64,000 nucleotides of DNA from Gammaproteobacteria bacterium. Its GTDB lineage: Bacteria > Pseudomonadota > Gammaproteobacteria > Nitrococcales > Nitrococcaceae. The stretch covers positions 1 to 64,000 of the forward strand of contig JAUILK010000015.1 in NCBI GenBank assembly GCA_030433275.1. Direction: 5' to 3'. Below, piece after piece: positions 16,384 to 26,317 of the stretch. Each line of letters opens with the position of its first letter. Position 1 is the first letter of the stretch. A model generated the notes under the pieces. The model ran no database searches. It was given only the letters and a program-made list of their open reading frames with translations, and had not been told where the DNA came from. Made by a program: the position numbers and the translations under genes.

Positions 16384-17688
16384 ATGGATCGCAACGAATT
16401 TGCCAAGCGTCGAGCCGATTTGAAGCAATTGATGGGCGATGAGGGTATTGCCATCATCCCGGCTGCACCGCAGCGGCGGCGCAATCGCGATGTCTTCTAT
16501 CCTTACCGGCAGGACAGTGATTTTTTCTATCTCACCGGTTTTGGCGAGGCTGAGGCCGTGGCTGTGCTCGTTCCCGGCCGTCAGCACGGCGAGTGTTTAC
16601 TGTTCTGCCGTGAGCGCGATCCCGCTAAGGAGGTATGGGACGGCCCGATTGTTGGCCAGGAGCGGGCGGTCAGCGATTACGGTATGGATGATGCCTTTCC
16701 AGTGGACGATATCGACGAGATTTTGCCCGGGCTGATCGAAGGGCGACGCAAAGTATTCTACACGATGGGCATTGATGCCGAGTTTGATCATCGGGTTATC
16801 GGTTGGGTGAATCAGGTGCGTGAGCGGGCGCGCTCCGGAGTTCGGGCGCCGGCAGAATACGTCTCGCTCGAGCATCTGCTGCACGAGATGCGTTTGATAA
16901 AAGGGCGAGCGGAAATCGAGGTGATGCGTAGCGCTGCTGAGATCAGCGCACAGGCGCATCGGCACGCTATGGCTGTTTGCCGGCCCGGTCTCTATGAGCA
17001 TGCGATTGAGGCGGAGTTTCACGCCATATTCCGTCGCTACGGCGGCTGGCCGGCTTATCCGCCGATCGTAGGCGGCGGCCGCAATGCGTGTGTTCTGCAT
17101 TACATAGAGAACTCGGCGCCGTTACGGGCCGGCGATCTGTTGTTGATCGACGCCGGGGTCGAACTCGATTGTTACGCCTCCGATATTACCCGCACCTTCC
17201 CTGTCAACGGTCATTTCAGCGGTGAGCAGCGAGCCGTCTATGAACTTGTGCTCGCCGCGCAAGAGGCGGCCATCGCTGAGGTGCGGCCTGGCAAGCACTG
17301 GAATCAGCCGCACGAGGCCGCCACCGAAGTTTTGGTCGAGGGTATGCTTGAGCTCGGTTTGCTGCACGGTGAGCGTGACGCCATCATAGAGCAAGGCGAT
17401 TATCGGCGTTTTTTCATGCACCGCACGGGGCATTATCTAGGTATGGATGTGCATGATGTGGGCGATTACCGCATCGACGGTCAGTGGCGCGAGCTCGAGC
17501 CAGGTATGGCGCTAACTGTGGAGCCCGGACTTTACATCGCGGCAGGTAGTGAGGGTGTAGACGAGCGTTGGTGGAATATCGGCGTGCGCATCGAGGACGA
17601 CGTGATCGTGCTGCGTGAGGGTTGCGAGGTGATAAGCGCCGCGGCGCCCCGTGCGATCGATGCGATCGAAGCGCTGATGGCGAAATGA
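16384..17688 (+). CDS. pepP: Xaa-Pro aminopeptidase P
   Basis: Manganese-dependent M24B peptidase that removes an N-terminal residue before proline. The 434-residue protein has an N-terminal creatinase-like domain and a C-terminal pita-bread domain. All five metal ligands are visible: D256 and D267 in the IDAGVELDCYASDITRTFP segment, H350 in HRTGH, E380 in VEPGLY and E404 in VRIED. It follows ygfB by 21 bp and overlaps ubiH by ATGA, the conserved order. Confidence 0.96.
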   Translation: MDRNEFAKRRADLKQLMGDEGIAIIPAAPQRRRNRDVFYPYRQDSDFFYLTGFGEAEAVAVLVPGRQHGECLLFCRERDPAKEVWDGPIVGQERAVSDYGMDDAFPVDDIDEILPGLIEGRRKVFYTMGIDAEFDHRVIGWVNQVRERARSGVRAPAEYVSLEHLLHEMRLIKGRAEIEVMRSAAEISAQAHRHAMAVCRPGLYEHAIEAEFHAIFRRYGGWPAYPPIVGGGRNACVLHYIENSAPLRAGDLLLIDAGVELDCYASDITRTFPVNGHFSGEQRAVYELVLAAQEAAIAEVRPGKHWNQPHEAATEVLVEGMLELGLLHGERDAIIEQGDYRRFFMHRTGHYLGMDVHDVGDYRIDGQWRELEPGMALTVEPGLYIAAGSEGVDERWWNIGVRIEDDVIVLREGCEVISAAAPRAIDAIEALMAK

Positions 17689-18938
17689 GCGCTGCGCCGG
17701 AATACGATGTTGTTATCGTGGGCGGCGGTCTGGTCGGTGCGAGCTTGGCTTGCGCCCTCGCCACGGCGGCTGTGCGGGTGGCCGTCATCGAACCGTTTCC
17801 GCCCGAGGTCGATGCTCAGCCGAGCTTCGATGAGCGCCAGATTGCCTTGGCGCCGGCAACGCGGCGTATTTTCGAAGCCCTGGGGTTGTGGTCAGCGATT
17901 GCTATGGAAGTCACGCCGATCCGTGAGATCCACGTCTCCGAGCAAGGGGGGTTCGGGATCACTCGAATGTCGGCCGCCGAGGAAGGGCTCGACGCCTTAG
18001 GCCATATACTGCCCAGTCGCCGTCTCGGTGCGGCGCTGTTCGAGCGGTTGCGCGCGCGGCCCGAGATCACCCTTTATTGCCCGGCCAAGGCGCAGGATGT
18101 AACAGTGGATGCAATGGCAGCAACCGTGAGGATTGAGAGCGAGCAGGGGATGCAAAGCCTGAGCGCGCCGCTGCTCGCCGTCTGCGATGGCGCTCGCTCT
18201 AGGATCCGCGAGCGGCTCGGGATCCGGTTACGGGAGCGCTCGTATCAGCAGGTGGCCGTGATCGCCAATGTGACGCCGGAGCGCAATCCTGATGGACGCG
18301 CCTACGAGCGTTTTCTGGCGGGCGGCCCACTCGGAGTGTTGCCGGCCGCGGGCGGCGGATGTGCGGTAATCTGGACGATGCCGGTGGCGTTGGCCGAAGC
18401 GGTGCTCAAGTTGGATGAGGCGGGGTTTTTGGCGCGGCTACAGGCAGCGTTCGGTTATCGCCTGGGCCGTTTTCTTGCTGCTGGTAAGCGTTCGGCCTAT
18501 CCTTTGGCGGTCTTGGTGGCTGAGCGCTGTGCGGCGCAGCGTGCGCTGGTGATTGGCAACGCCGCGCATACCCTGCATCCGGTGGCTGGGCAGGGTTTCA
18601 ACTTGGCGCTGCGTGATGTGGCCGTTCTCGCCGAGCTCGTAACGGACACCCTCGAGGCGGGTGGTAATCCGGGCGAGCCGCAGCTTCTGGAGCGTTATCA
18701 ACGTTTGCGGCGGGTCGATTACCAGCGCACGCTGGCTTTTACTGATGGAATCGTGCGGCTTTTCTCCAACCGGTTGCCCGGTTTGACGCTGGCGCGCAAT
18801 CTCGGGTTGCTGTTCTTGGACCTGTTTCCGGGCAGTCGCCAGACGCTCATGCATCAGGCTATGGGACGCTCTGGCTGGTTGCCGCGGCTGGCCCGTGGTC
18901 TGCCGCTTGCCAGCGTGGAGCGGGGGATGGACGGATGA
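17685..18938 (+). CDS. ubiH: 2-octaprenyl-6-methoxyphenol hydroxylase
   Basis: FAD-dependent aromatic hydroxylase of ubiquinone biosynthesis, acting on membrane-bound prenylphenols. The 417-residue protein has the N-terminal dinucleotide fold VVIVGGGLVGASLACALA, a QIALAPATRRIFEALGLW segment, and the second FAD motif GNAAHTLHPVAGQGFNLALR. Asparagine replaces the usual aspartate in G(D/N)AAH, as in other UbiH proteins. The ATG at 17685 overlaps the pepP stop (ATGA), and the next hydroxylase overlaps its end in the same way. Confidence 0.93.
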   Translation: MSAAPEYDVVIVGGGLVGASLACALATAAVRVAVIEPFPPEVDAQPSFDERQIALAPATRRIFEALGLWSAIAMEVTPIREIHVSEQGGFGITRMSAAEEGLDALGHILPSRRLGAALFERLRARPEITLYCPAKAQDVTVDAMAATVRIESEQGMQSLSAPLLAVCDGARSRIRERLGIRLRERSYQQVAVIANVTPERNPDGRAYERFLAGGPLGVLPAAGGGCAVIWTMPVALAEAVLKLDEAGFLARLQAAFGYRLGRFLAAGKRSAYPLAVLVAERCAAQRALVIGNAAHTLHPVAGQGFNLALRDVAVLAELVTDTLEAGGNPGEPQLLERYQRLRRVDYQRTLAFTDGIVRLFSNRLPGLTLARNLGLLFLDLFPGSRQTLMHQAMGRSGWLPRLARGLPLASVERGMDG

Positions 18939-20125
18939 GCCGTACCGATGCGGATGTGGCGATTCAGGGCGCGGGAATGGTCGGCTTGCTGCTCGCTGCG
19001 GCCTTGGCACACCGCGGGCTGCGGGTGCTGTTGCTGGACAAGGAAGGTTTGCCGCAGTGGCAAGCGCAGCGGTATGGCCAACGAGTATGCGCCATCAATC
19101 TCGCCAGCGAGCGTTTGCTGCGTGGGTTGGAGATTTGGGAGGCGCTACAGCGGGTCAGTCCCTTTCGCGCGATTCGGGTTTGGGATGCGCTCGGTGGTGG
19201 TCGGGTTGCCTTCGATGCCGCCGATCTGGGCGAGCCGCATCTTGGCCATATTATCGAGAATGATTTGATTCGCAGCGCGCTGTACCAATCGGTTAGGGCC
19301 ACTAAGAGGGTCCAGATTCGGATTCCGGCATGCGTCCAACGCTTGGAGCCCGATGATGAAGCAGTGACTTTGCGGTTGAGCGACGGCACTCGCGTTACGG
19401 TTGCTCTCGTCGTCGGCGCCGATGGTGCCCGCTCAGCAATTCGCGAGTTGCTCGGTATTCCGGTACGGCTGAGCCGCTATGCGCAGAAGGCGATCGTGGC
19501 GCCGATTCGTACCGAAATAGCGCACGAGGAGATTGCTCGGCAATGGTTTCTACCCGGCGGGCCACTGGCTTTTTTGCCGCTCGCCGATGGACGTTGTTCG
19601 ATCGTTTGGTCGCTGCCAACCGTGGAGGCGGAGGCTCGCCTTGCCCTCGACGAAACTGCTTTTTGCCAGGCGCTGGCGCATGGTTCCGCAGGTGAGTTGG
19701 GTCATGTCTTGGAAGTGGGTGAGCGCGGCGCGTTTCCGCTGTATCGGTTGCATGCGGCTCGCTATTGTACCGAGCGAGCCGTCCTGGTCGGTGATGCGGC
19801 CCATGTGATTCATCCGCTTGCCGGCCAGGGTGTCAATCAGGGGTTTCAGGACGTTGCGGTACTCGCCAAGGTGCTGATCGATGCCCAGCGTCGCGGTCGA
19901 GATATCGGTGGTCGGCTGGCGTTACGGCGTTACGAACGGGCCCGGCGTGGTGACAATCTGCTCATGGAATGGTCCATGGAAGGATTTCATCAATTGTTTA
20001 CGCGCCGCCGCCCGCCCCTGGTTCGGTTACGCAGCTTAGGACTCGGGATGACGCATCGCAGCACTTCGGTAAAGCGGTTTTTTATGCGCAGGGCAATCGG
20101 GGCTGATGTCTCGATTCTGCCGTGA
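18935..20125 (+). CDS. ubiI: UbiH/UbiF/VisC-family FAD-dependent hydroxylase
   Basis: A second flavin monooxygenase of ubiquinone ring hydroxylation, 396 residues. It has the FAD fold VAIQGAGMVGLLLAAALAHRG, the conserved GQRVCAINLASERLL, and LVGDAAHVIHPLAGQGVNQG with a normal GDAAH motif. It takes the place of visC/ubiI in the E. coli operon, directly after ubiH with an ATGA overlap. Family members hydroxylate C5 or C6 of the ring, and sequence alone does not separate UbiI from UbiF; position favours UbiI. The downstream gcvT start lies 35 bp after its end. Confidence 0.82.
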   Translation: MSRTDADVAIQGAGMVGLLLAAALAHRGLRVLLLDKEGLPQWQAQRYGQRVCAINLASERLLRGLEIWEALQRVSPFRAIRVWDALGGGRVAFDAADLGEPHLGHIIENDLIRSALYQSVRATKRVQIRIPACVQRLEPDDEAVTLRLSDGTRVTVALVVGADGARSAIRELLGIPVRLSRYAQKAIVAPIRTEIAHEEIARQWFLPGGPLAFLPLADGRCSIVWSLPTVEAEARLALDETAFCQALAHGSAGELGHVLEVGERGAFPLYRLHAARYCTERAVLVGDAAHVIHPLAGQGVNQGFQDVAVLAKVLIDAQRRGRDIGGRLALRRYERARRGDNLLMEWSMEGFHQLFTRRRPPLVRLRSLGLGMTHRSTSVKRFFMRRAIGADVSILP

Positions 20126-20159
20126 CATCGAGATCGAACCACGCGAGCAAGGGCCATAT

Positions 20160-21245
20160 ATGGGACAGCATACGCCGCTCTACGGGAAACATTGTGAAGC
20201 AGGGGCCCGTATCGTCGATTTCGCCGGCTGGGACATGCCGATTCAATATGGCTCGCAGATCGAGGAGCATCGGGCCGTGCGCCGCGACGCCGGGATGTTC
20301 GACGTCTCTCACATGGCCATCGTCGAGATCACCGGCGCGCGGGCCCAAGAGTGTCTGCGCCACCTGCTGGCCAACGATGTGGCGAAGCTCAAAAAGCCGG
20401 GGAAAGCGCTTTATACTTGTTTGCTGAACGAACAAGGTGGCGTGCTCGATGACCTGATCGTCTACTATCTTTCCGAGGGTCACTACCGAACCGTCGTCAA
20501 CGCGGCCACTCGTGATAAGGATCTGAATTGGATCAAGATCCAAGGCGAGCGATTTCGAGTCCAGATCGAATATCGCGATGATCTGGCGATGCTCGCAGTG
20601 CAAGGTCCCCGGGCGCGTGAGAAGGTGTTGCGAGTCTTGCCCTCCGATCTGGCCGTCGCCGCGCGGGCACTTGCGCCGTTTACGGGGCTCGAATGTGCGG
20701 GGGTCTTCGTTTCGCGCACGGGCTACACTGGTGAGGACGGTTACGAAATCATGTTGCCGGCCGACGCTACGCCGGCCTTATGGGAAGGCCTGTGCGAACA
20801 AGGGATACAGCCATGTGGGCTGGGTGCGCGTGATACATTACGCCTCGAGGCCGGTATGAACCTGTACGGCCAGGATATGGATGAGACGGTTACGCCATTG
20901 GAGTCTGGGCTGGCTTGGACTGTGGCTTGGGAGCCGACCGAGCGGAAGTTTATCGGCCGCGCTGCGTTGCAGGCGCAACGCAGCGCGGGAATGCAACGGC
21001 AGTTGATTGGCCTGGTGCTCGAGGCGCGCGGTGTGATCCGTGCGCATCAAGTGGTCCGTAATGATGAGGGGCTGACCGGCACCGTGACGAGTGGCAGTTT
21101 TGCCCCGACGCTCGGCAAATCCATCGGTCTTGCCCGGGTGCCGGTGGGCTTTGGCAGGCGTTGCGAAGTGCAGATCCGTGATCATTTTCTCCCGGCGCAA
21201 GTGATTGATCCGCCGTTCGTGCGCCGCGGCCGGATACTGGTGTGA
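20160..21245 (+). CDS. gcvT: Aminomethyltransferase (glycine cleavage T protein)
   Basis: Transfers the methylene carbon from aminomethyl-lipoyl GcvH to tetrahydrofolate and releases ammonia. The 361-residue protein has TPLYGKH near the N terminus, VDFAGWDMPIQYG, MFDVSHMAIVEI, and the folate-binding region GYTGEDGYEIMLP. LEAGMNLYGQDMDE follows. The start MGQHTPLYGKH at ATG 20160 fits the family; the open frame runs back into the previous gene. It is in the same operon as ubiH/ubiI, as in E. coli. No glycine riboswitch space exists before it. Confidence 0.96.
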   Translation: MGQHTPLYGKHCEAGARIVDFAGWDMPIQYGSQIEEHRAVRRDAGMFDVSHMAIVEITGARAQECLRHLLANDVAKLKKPGKALYTCLLNEQGGVLDDLIVYYLSEGHYRTVVNAATRDKDLNWIKIQGERFRVQIEYRDDLAMLAVQGPRAREKVLRVLPSDLAVAARALAPFTGLECAGVFVSRTGYTGEDGYEIMLPADATPALWEGLCEQGIQPCGLGARDTLRLEAGMNLYGQDMDETVTPLESGLAWTVAWEPTERKFIGRAALQAQRSAGMQRQLIGLVLEARGVIRAHQVVRNDEGLTGTVTSGSFAPTLGKSIGLARVPVGFGRRCEVQIRDHFLPAQVIDPPFVRRGRILV

Positions 21246-21270
21246 CAAAGAGTGAATAGGGAATCTGACC

Positions 21271-21663
21271 ATGAGCAATGTGCCGGACGATCTGAAATAC
21301 ACTGATAGCCACGAGTGGCTTCGTTTGGAGCAAGACGGTGCGATTACCGTAGGTGTCACCGATTATGCGCAGGAATCGCTCGGCGATCTCGTCTTCGTCG
21401 AGATGCCGCAGGTTGGCCGCAAACTCAAAGCCGGTGAGGCCTGTGCCGTGGTCGAGTCCGTCAAAGCCGCCTCCGACACTTACGCGCCGGTGGCCGGAGA
21501 GGTCGTCGATACGAATTCTCGCTTGACCGATGAGCCCGAGCTCATCAACCGCTCGCCCTATGATGAAGGCTGGCTTATGCGGATTCAGCCGGATGACGCG
21601 GACGCGCTGGAGTCTCTGTTGGATCCCGAGGACTATGAAAATATTTTGGCCGAGGCGCAGTAA
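21271..21663 (+). CDS. gcvH: Glycine cleavage H protein
   Basis: Lipoyl carrier protein that shuttles the aminomethyl group between P, T and L proteins. The 130-residue protein has the H signature YTDSHEWLRLE, the strand LGDLVFVEMPQVG, and the lipoylated lysine K65 in VVESVKAASD. The YAPVAGEVVDTN and PYDEGWLMRI segments are typical. It lies 25 bp after gcvT and 40 bp before gcvPA. Confidence 0.97.
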   Translation: MSNVPDDLKYTDSHEWLRLEQDGAITVGVTDYAQESLGDLVFVEMPQVGRKLKAGEACAVVESVKAASDTYAPVAGEVVDTNSRLTDEPELINRSPYDEGWLMRIQPDDADALESLLDPEDYENILAEAQ

Positions 21664-21703
21664 CGCCCGGCAAGCGGTTGCGTAGCAATGTCGTCTCCAG
21701 AGG

Positions 21704-23083
21704 TTGGCCATGCCTTTCATTCCGCACACTGAGCAGGATATCCGGGATATGCTGAACGCGATCGGCGTTGCCGAGATCGCAACCTTGTTCGACGAGATCC
21801 CCGCGTCTTTGCACAGCAGCTTGCCTGCGAGTGTGCCGTCGCAAGTTACAGAGATGGAAATCACTCGGCTGTTGCATGAGCGTGCAAGTCGTGACGTGCA
21901 ACCGGCGTGTTTCATCGGCGCGGGCGCTTATGACCATCATATACCCGCGGTGGTTTGGGAGCTTACCACTCGGGGGGAGTTCTATAGCGCCTATACGCCT
22001 TACCAAGCCGAAGCCTCGCAGGGGACGCTGCAGGTTGCCTACGAATACCAGACCATGATGGTCGGGCTCACCGGCTTGGATGTCTCCAACGCCTCGCTTT
22101 ATGACGGTGCTTCGGCGCTTGCAGAAGCCGTGCTAATGGCTGTACGCGGTAACCGCAAGTCCAGCGCTCGGCGTGTGCTGATGCCTGCCACGGTGCATCC
22201 CGCCTATCGTCGAGTGACTGAGACCATTGTGCGCAACCAGTCGATTCAGCTGGAGGCCGTGGATTACGAAAAGCGCAGCGGGAAGTTGAACCGGGCGGCG
22301 CTGGAGCGCTGGAGCGGCGAGGATGTAACCGCGCTTGTCATCCAACAACCGAACTTTTTTGGTTGCTTGGAGGAGGTGCACGAACTCGTCGACTGGGCCC
22401 ATGCGAACGGTGCCTTGGTGATCGCGGTGGTCAACCCAATTGCGCTCGCGCTGTTAACCCCGCCGGGGGAATGGGGGCAAAGCGGCGCGGACATCGCGTG
22501 CGGTGAAGGCCAGCCGTTGGGCATACCGTTGTCCTCGGGTGGCCCTTACTTCGGTTTTATGGTTTGTAAAAATGCTTACGTTCGGCAGATGCCTGGTCGC
22601 ATCGTCGGCAGGACCGTGGATGCCGAAGGGCGTCCGGGCTATACCCTGACTCTGCAACCGCGGGAGCAGCATATACGCCGCTCTAAAGCCACTTCGAACA
22701 TTTGCACGAATCAGGGGCTTATGGTGACGGCTGCCACCCTCTATATGAGCCTGCTTGGAGCAGTGGGGCTGGAGCGGGTGGCGGCGGCGTGTCACGCCAA
22801 TATTCGGTCCTTGTTGGATGCCGTGGCGGGTATTGAAGGGGTGCGGCCGGCTTTCGCCGGTCCGCTTTTCCATGAAGCGGTGCTGCAGCTCGATGCGCCG
22901 GCCCGGCAAGTGCTGGAGCGGATGGCGGGGACCGGAGTCCTGGGCGGTTATGATCTCAGTCAGAGTTATCCGGAACTCGGCCAGGCTATTCTAGTGTGTG
23001 CCACGGAGAAGCGTACCGACGAAGATACCGCGGCCTACGCTCGGGCAATGCAAAAAGCCCTCCGGGTGGCTCAGCGGGCGTGA
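21704..23083 (+). CDS. gcvPA: Glycine dehydrogenase (decarboxylating) subunit 1
   Basis: The N-terminal half of two-subunit P protein, 459 residues, structurally a PLP-fold subunit without the Schiff-base lysine. It begins [15 protein letters not shown], with the family segments [17 protein letters not shown] and [30 protein letters not shown] and the loop [11 protein letters not shown] follow. It pairs with gcvPB downstream; the tpx gene separates the two, so the subunits are not adjacent as they usually are. Confidence 0.96.
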   Translation: MAMPFIPHTEQDIRDMLNAIGVAEIATLFDEIPASLHSSLPASVPSQVTEMEITRLLHERASRDVQPACFIGAGAYDHHIPAVVWELTTRGEFYSAYTPYQAEASQGTLQVAYEYQTMMVGLTGLDVSNASLYDGASALAEAVLMAVRGNRKSSARRVLMPATVHPAYRRVTETIVRNQSIQLEAVDYEKRSGKLNRAALERWSGEDVTALVIQQPNFFGCLEEVHELVDWAHANGALVIAVVNPIALALLTPPGEWGQSGADIACGEGQPLGIPLSSGGPYFGFMVCKNAYVRQMPGRIVGRTVDAEGRPGYTLTLQPREQHIRRSKATSNICTNQGLMVTAATLYMSLLGAVGLERVAAACHANIRSLLDAVAGIEGVRPAFAGPLFHEAVLQLDAPARQVLERMAGTGVLGGYDLSQSYPELGQAILVCATEKRTDEDTAAYARAMQKALRVAQRA

Positions 23084-23114
23084 GGCGTTTACACAGCGAC
23101 GAGGGGATGCAGCT

Positions 23115-23615
23115 ATGGCTACAGTTACATTCAAAGGCGACCCCATTCGCCTGAGCGGTGAGCTTCCCGCCGTTGGTTCGAAGGCGCCGGATTTCCGTTT
23201 GATCGCGGGTGATTTGACCGAAATCAACCTAGCCGATCTGCGTGGTCGCAAGCACGTACTCAATATCGTACCGAGCCTGGATACGCCGACCTGCGCCGCC
23301 TCTGCGCGCCATTTCAATCAACGGGTCAGTGCTTACCCGGACACGGCCATCTTGGCAATTTCGGCTGACCTGCCCTTTGCTCAAAAACGCTTCTGCGAGG
23401 TCGAGGGAATCAGCCATGTCAGACCGCTATCTATGATGCGAGACAAGCAGTTCGCCCGTGATTACGGGGTGTTGATCGAGAGTGGGGCATTGGCTGGCCT
23501 GACGGCGCGTGCCGTAGTCGTGCTCGATGCCGAAGGCACCGTGCTTTATACGCAGCTGGTCTCCGAGTTGGCCGATGAGCCGGACTATGAAGCGGTTGTG
23601 GCGGCACTCGGTTGA
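23115..23615 (+). CDS. tpx: Thiol peroxidase (atypical 2-Cys peroxiredoxin)
   Basis: Reduces hydrogen peroxide and alkyl peroxides using thioredoxin. The 166-residue protein starts [15 protein letters not shown] and has the Tpx pattern. The peroxidatic C60 is in [10 protein letters not shown], with the conserved Thr three residues before it. The resolving C94 is in KRFCEVEGI. The arginine of [12 protein letters not shown] completes the site. The start is set by family length and a purine-rich gaggggatgcagct leader. It lies between gcvPA and gcvPB on the same strand, with gaps of 31 and 46 bp, so it is probably cotranscribed with the glycine cleavage operon. Confidence 0.95.
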   Translation: MATVTFKGDPIRLSGELPAVGSKAPDFRLIAGDLTEINLADLRGRKHVLNIVPSLDTPTCAASARHFNQRVSAYPDTAILAISADLPFAQKRFCEVEGISHVRPLSMMRDKQFARDYGVLIESGALAGLTARAVVVLDAEGTVLYTQLVSELADEPDYEAVVAALG

Positions 23616-23661
23616 TCACAGCTCAGGCGATGGTGGTGTGCAGGTAGGAGGAAGCCAGACG

Positions 23662-25113
23662 ATGCTGATTTTCGAGCACAACCGGGAGGGGCGGCGCGCG
23701 TACGCGCAAGCGCCGCGACAGCAGATGGAGCATACGGACATCCCGGCCTCCTACCGGCGTCGTGCGCGCGCATTGTTGCCGGAGGTCTCCGAACTGCAGG
23801 TGGTGCGCCACTATACCCGGTTGTCGCAGAAGAATTTTTCCATCGATACTCAACCCTATCCGCTGGGTTCGTGCACGATGAAATACAATCCTCGGGCCTG
23901 CAATACTCTGGCCATGTTGCCGGAATTCCTGGCTCGCCATCCCTATGCGCCGGATCGCTTCGGGCAGGGCTTGCTCGCTTGCCTGTGGGAGCTTCAGGAG
24001 CTGCTGGCCGCCGTTACCGGCATGCAAGGCGTCTCGCTCGCGCCTATGGCTGGTGCACAGGGAGAGCTTGCCGGAGTAGCCATGATCCGTGCCTATCATG
24101 AGGCGCGTGGCGCGCACGAGCGTACTGAGATCATCGTCCCAGACGCTGCCCACGGCACGAATCCGGCTACCGCGGTGATGTGTGGTTATCAGGTGCGCGA
24201 GATTGCCACCGCCGCGGATGGGGATGTGGACATGGCTGCTCTGAAGGGAGCACTCGGACCGCAGACCGCCGGGATCATGCTGACCAATCCGTCCACGGTC
24301 GGCGTCTTCGAGCGGCGGATCGAGGAAATCGCCGGCCTGGTCCACGAGGTCGGCGGATTGCTGTACTACGATGGTGCGAACCTCAACGCCATTCTCGGTA
24401 AGGCGCGTCCGGGTGATATGGGTTTCGATGTCATACATCTGAATTTGCACAAAACTTTTTCCACGCCCCACGGTGGTGGTGGGCCCGGTGCTGGAGCGCT
24501 CGGTGCTGGTAAACGGCTGTATGAGTTCATGCCGATTCCCATTGTCGCCCGTGAAGGGGCGCAGTATCGCTGGCATACTGAGGCCGACCGGCCGCAGAGC
24601 ATCGGTCGGTTGTCCACCTTCGGTGGTAACATTGGCGTGCTGTTGCGAGCCTATGTCTACGCGCGGCTGCTCGGTCGGGAAGGCATGCCCCGGGTCGCGG
24701 AGTTTGCTACGCTCAATGCCAATTATCTTATGGCGCGGCTGCGAGCCGCGGGCTTTCAAATTGCCTATCCGCAGCGCCGGGCGAGTCATGAATTTATCGT
24801 CAGTTTGAAGCGAGAAGCCAAGGAGCTCGGTGTCACCGCTATGGATTTTGCCAAGCGTTTGCTGGATTATGGCTTCCACGCGCCTACCACCTATTTCCCG
24901 TTGCTGGTTGCTGAGGCATTGCTGATCGAGCCCACGGAGACCGAGGCCAAGGAGGATCTGGACGGTTTTGTAGCGGCGATGTGCCGCATCCGCGATGAGG
25001 CTCGTGAGGACATGGCTTTTCTCAAAAACGCCCCTTATAAGCTTGCGGTCCGGCGTCTCGACGAGGTGCGGGCTGCGCGCGATCTGAATCTGAGCTGGAA
25101 ATCGGGCGTATAA
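23662..25113 (+). CDS. gcvPB: Glycine dehydrogenase (decarboxylating) subunit 2
   Basis: Catalytic, PLP-binding half of P protein: decarboxylates glycine and passes the aminomethyl group to lipoyl-GcvH. The 483-residue protein begins [16 protein letters not shown]. It has [23 protein letters not shown] and [10 protein letters not shown]. The PLP lysine K264 is in [16 protein letters not shown]. An AGGAGG ten bases upstream supports the start at 23662. It is the last gene of the operon, and 239 bp without a recognised gene follow it. Confidence 0.96.
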   Translation: MLIFEHNREGRRAYAQAPRQQMEHTDIPASYRRRARALLPEVSELQVVRHYTRLSQKNFSIDTQPYPLGSCTMKYNPRACNTLAMLPEFLARHPYAPDRFGQGLLACLWELQELLAAVTGMQGVSLAPMAGAQGELAGVAMIRAYHEARGAHERTEIIVPDAAHGTNPATAVMCGYQVREIATAADGDVDMAALKGALGPQTAGIMLTNPSTVGVFERRIEEIAGLVHEVGGLLYYDGANLNAILGKARPGDMGFDVIHLNLHKTFSTPHGGGGPGAGALGAGKRLYEFMPIPIVAREGAQYRWHTEADRPQSIGRLSTFGGNIGVLLRAYVYARLLGREGMPRVAEFATLNANYLMARLRAAGFQIAYPQRRASHEFIVSLKREAKELGVTAMDFAKRLLDYGFHAPTTYFPLLVAEALLIEPTETEAKEDLDGFVAAMCRIRDEAREDMAFLKNAPYKLAVRRLDEVRAARDLNLSWKSGV

Positions 25114-25352
25114 CCTGTGGTTCGGTTGCCGACCGACAACCCGACGGGGTCCGGCTCGCCGCTGGCGTTGCCCATATGATCTGTTTCCGGTGATCTTTTG
25201 GGGTGTCGCACGAGTTCTCCCCGCGTCGTTTCAGGCACCGTTGGGTGGGAGTAAGCTACTCTTGTTAGTGCAGGGGTCATGGGTTTTTTGGCCATAATTC
25301 GGCTGTAACCAGCGTCGTACCAGGATGATGTTCAGCAAAGGGGATCGATCGA

Positions 25353-26294
25353 ATGACGGCACTGATTAGCGGTTCATTTGCATTCGACACGATCATGGTA
25401 TTCCGTGATCGTTTCGCGAACCATATTCTTCCGGAACAAGTTCACATTTTGAATGTCTCATTCCTGGTCCAGCAGATGCGCCGCGAGTTTGGTGGTTGTG
25501 CGGGCAACATCGCCTATAATTTGCAACTGCTCGGTGACGCAGTTATTCCCTTAGCCGCCGTGGGCAGCGATTTCGAGGAATATGCCCGCTGGCTAGCGCG
25601 CTGGCAAATTCCGCAGACGCATATTCATCGGATCGATGGTCTCTATACGGCTCAGGCCTATATCACCACCGATCTGGACGATAATCAGATCACCGCTTTT
25701 CACCCAGGGGCGATGGCGCAGGCGCATGAGGTGGATGTGCCCACCAACTATCGCGACTGTGTGGGCATTGTTGCCCCTAACGGTCGAGAGGCGATGCTCA
25801 AGCACGCGCAGCAATTTAGGGAGGCGGAGATTCCGTTCATTTTCGATCCGGGACAGGGTTTACCGATGTTTGACGGTGACGAGCTTACGTACTTCATCGA
25901 TCAGGCGAGCTGGGTAGCGGTTAATGACTATGAATCGCAGCTGTTGCAGGAGCGTACCGGGTTAATGCAGGAGGCGATCGCTGCCCGGGTTCAGGCTCTG
26001 GTGGTGACGCGCGGTGCCGAGGGTTCGTTGGTTTTCACCGATGATGAGTGTTTGGAGATCCCTGCCGTTACCCCGACCGCTGTGAAGGACCCTACCGGTT
26101 GCGGCGATGCTTACCGGGCCGGATTGCTCTATGGGTTGGCGCGGGGGATGGATTGGGTGTGCACGGCACGCATCGCCTCGCTTATGGGGGCAATCAAAAT
26201 CGCGCACCATGGCACGCAGAACCATCACTTCACCATGGATTGGTTTCGTGAGCACTACCGGCAAGTTTTTGGGGAGTCTTTCCCGTCAAGGTAG
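25353..26294 (+). CDS. PfkB-family carbohydrate/adenosine kinase
   Basis: A 313-residue ribokinase-fold kinase. It starts LISGSFAFDTIMVF. The N-terminal motif FGGCAGNIAYNLQLLG binds the sugar or nucleoside. The C-terminal PfkB signature reads DPTGCGDAYRAG, with the catalytic aspartate D252. Proteins of this type are usually called adenosine kinase or sugar kinase in proteobacteria; sequence alone does not fix the substrate. It is convergent with the HDOD gene, with 23 bp between stops, and stands alone after the gcv operon. Confidence 0.85.
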   Translation: MTALISGSFAFDTIMVFRDRFANHILPEQVHILNVSFLVQQMRREFGGCAGNIAYNLQLLGDAVIPLAAVGSDFEEYARWLARWQIPQTHIHRIDGLYTAQAYITTDLDDNQITAFHPGAMAQAHEVDVPTNYRDCVGIVAPNGREAMLKHAQQFREAEIPFIFDPGQGLPMFDGDELTYFIDQASWVAVNDYESQLLQERTGLMQEAIAARVQALVVTRGAEGSLVFTDDECLEIPAVTPTAVKDPTGCGDAYRAGLLYGLARGMDWVCTARIASLMGAIKIAHHGTQNHHFTMDWFREHYRQVFGESFPSR

Positions 26295-26317
26295 GTGACG
26301 TTTTCGGAGAAAAGCTT

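Noticed and set aside
15742-16587. Minus-strand open frame of 281 codons opposite ygfB and pepP
   Set aside because: It is a shadow of two conserved genes and has no recognisable domain.
20126-20159. Glycine riboswitch before gcvT
   Set aside because: Only 34 bp separate the upstream hydroxylase gene from gcvT, too short for a glycine aptamer.
23623-24879. Long minus-strand open frame (418 codons) opposite gcvPB
   Set aside because: It mirrors the codon pattern of gcvPB, has no family resemblance and overlaps a certain gene completely.
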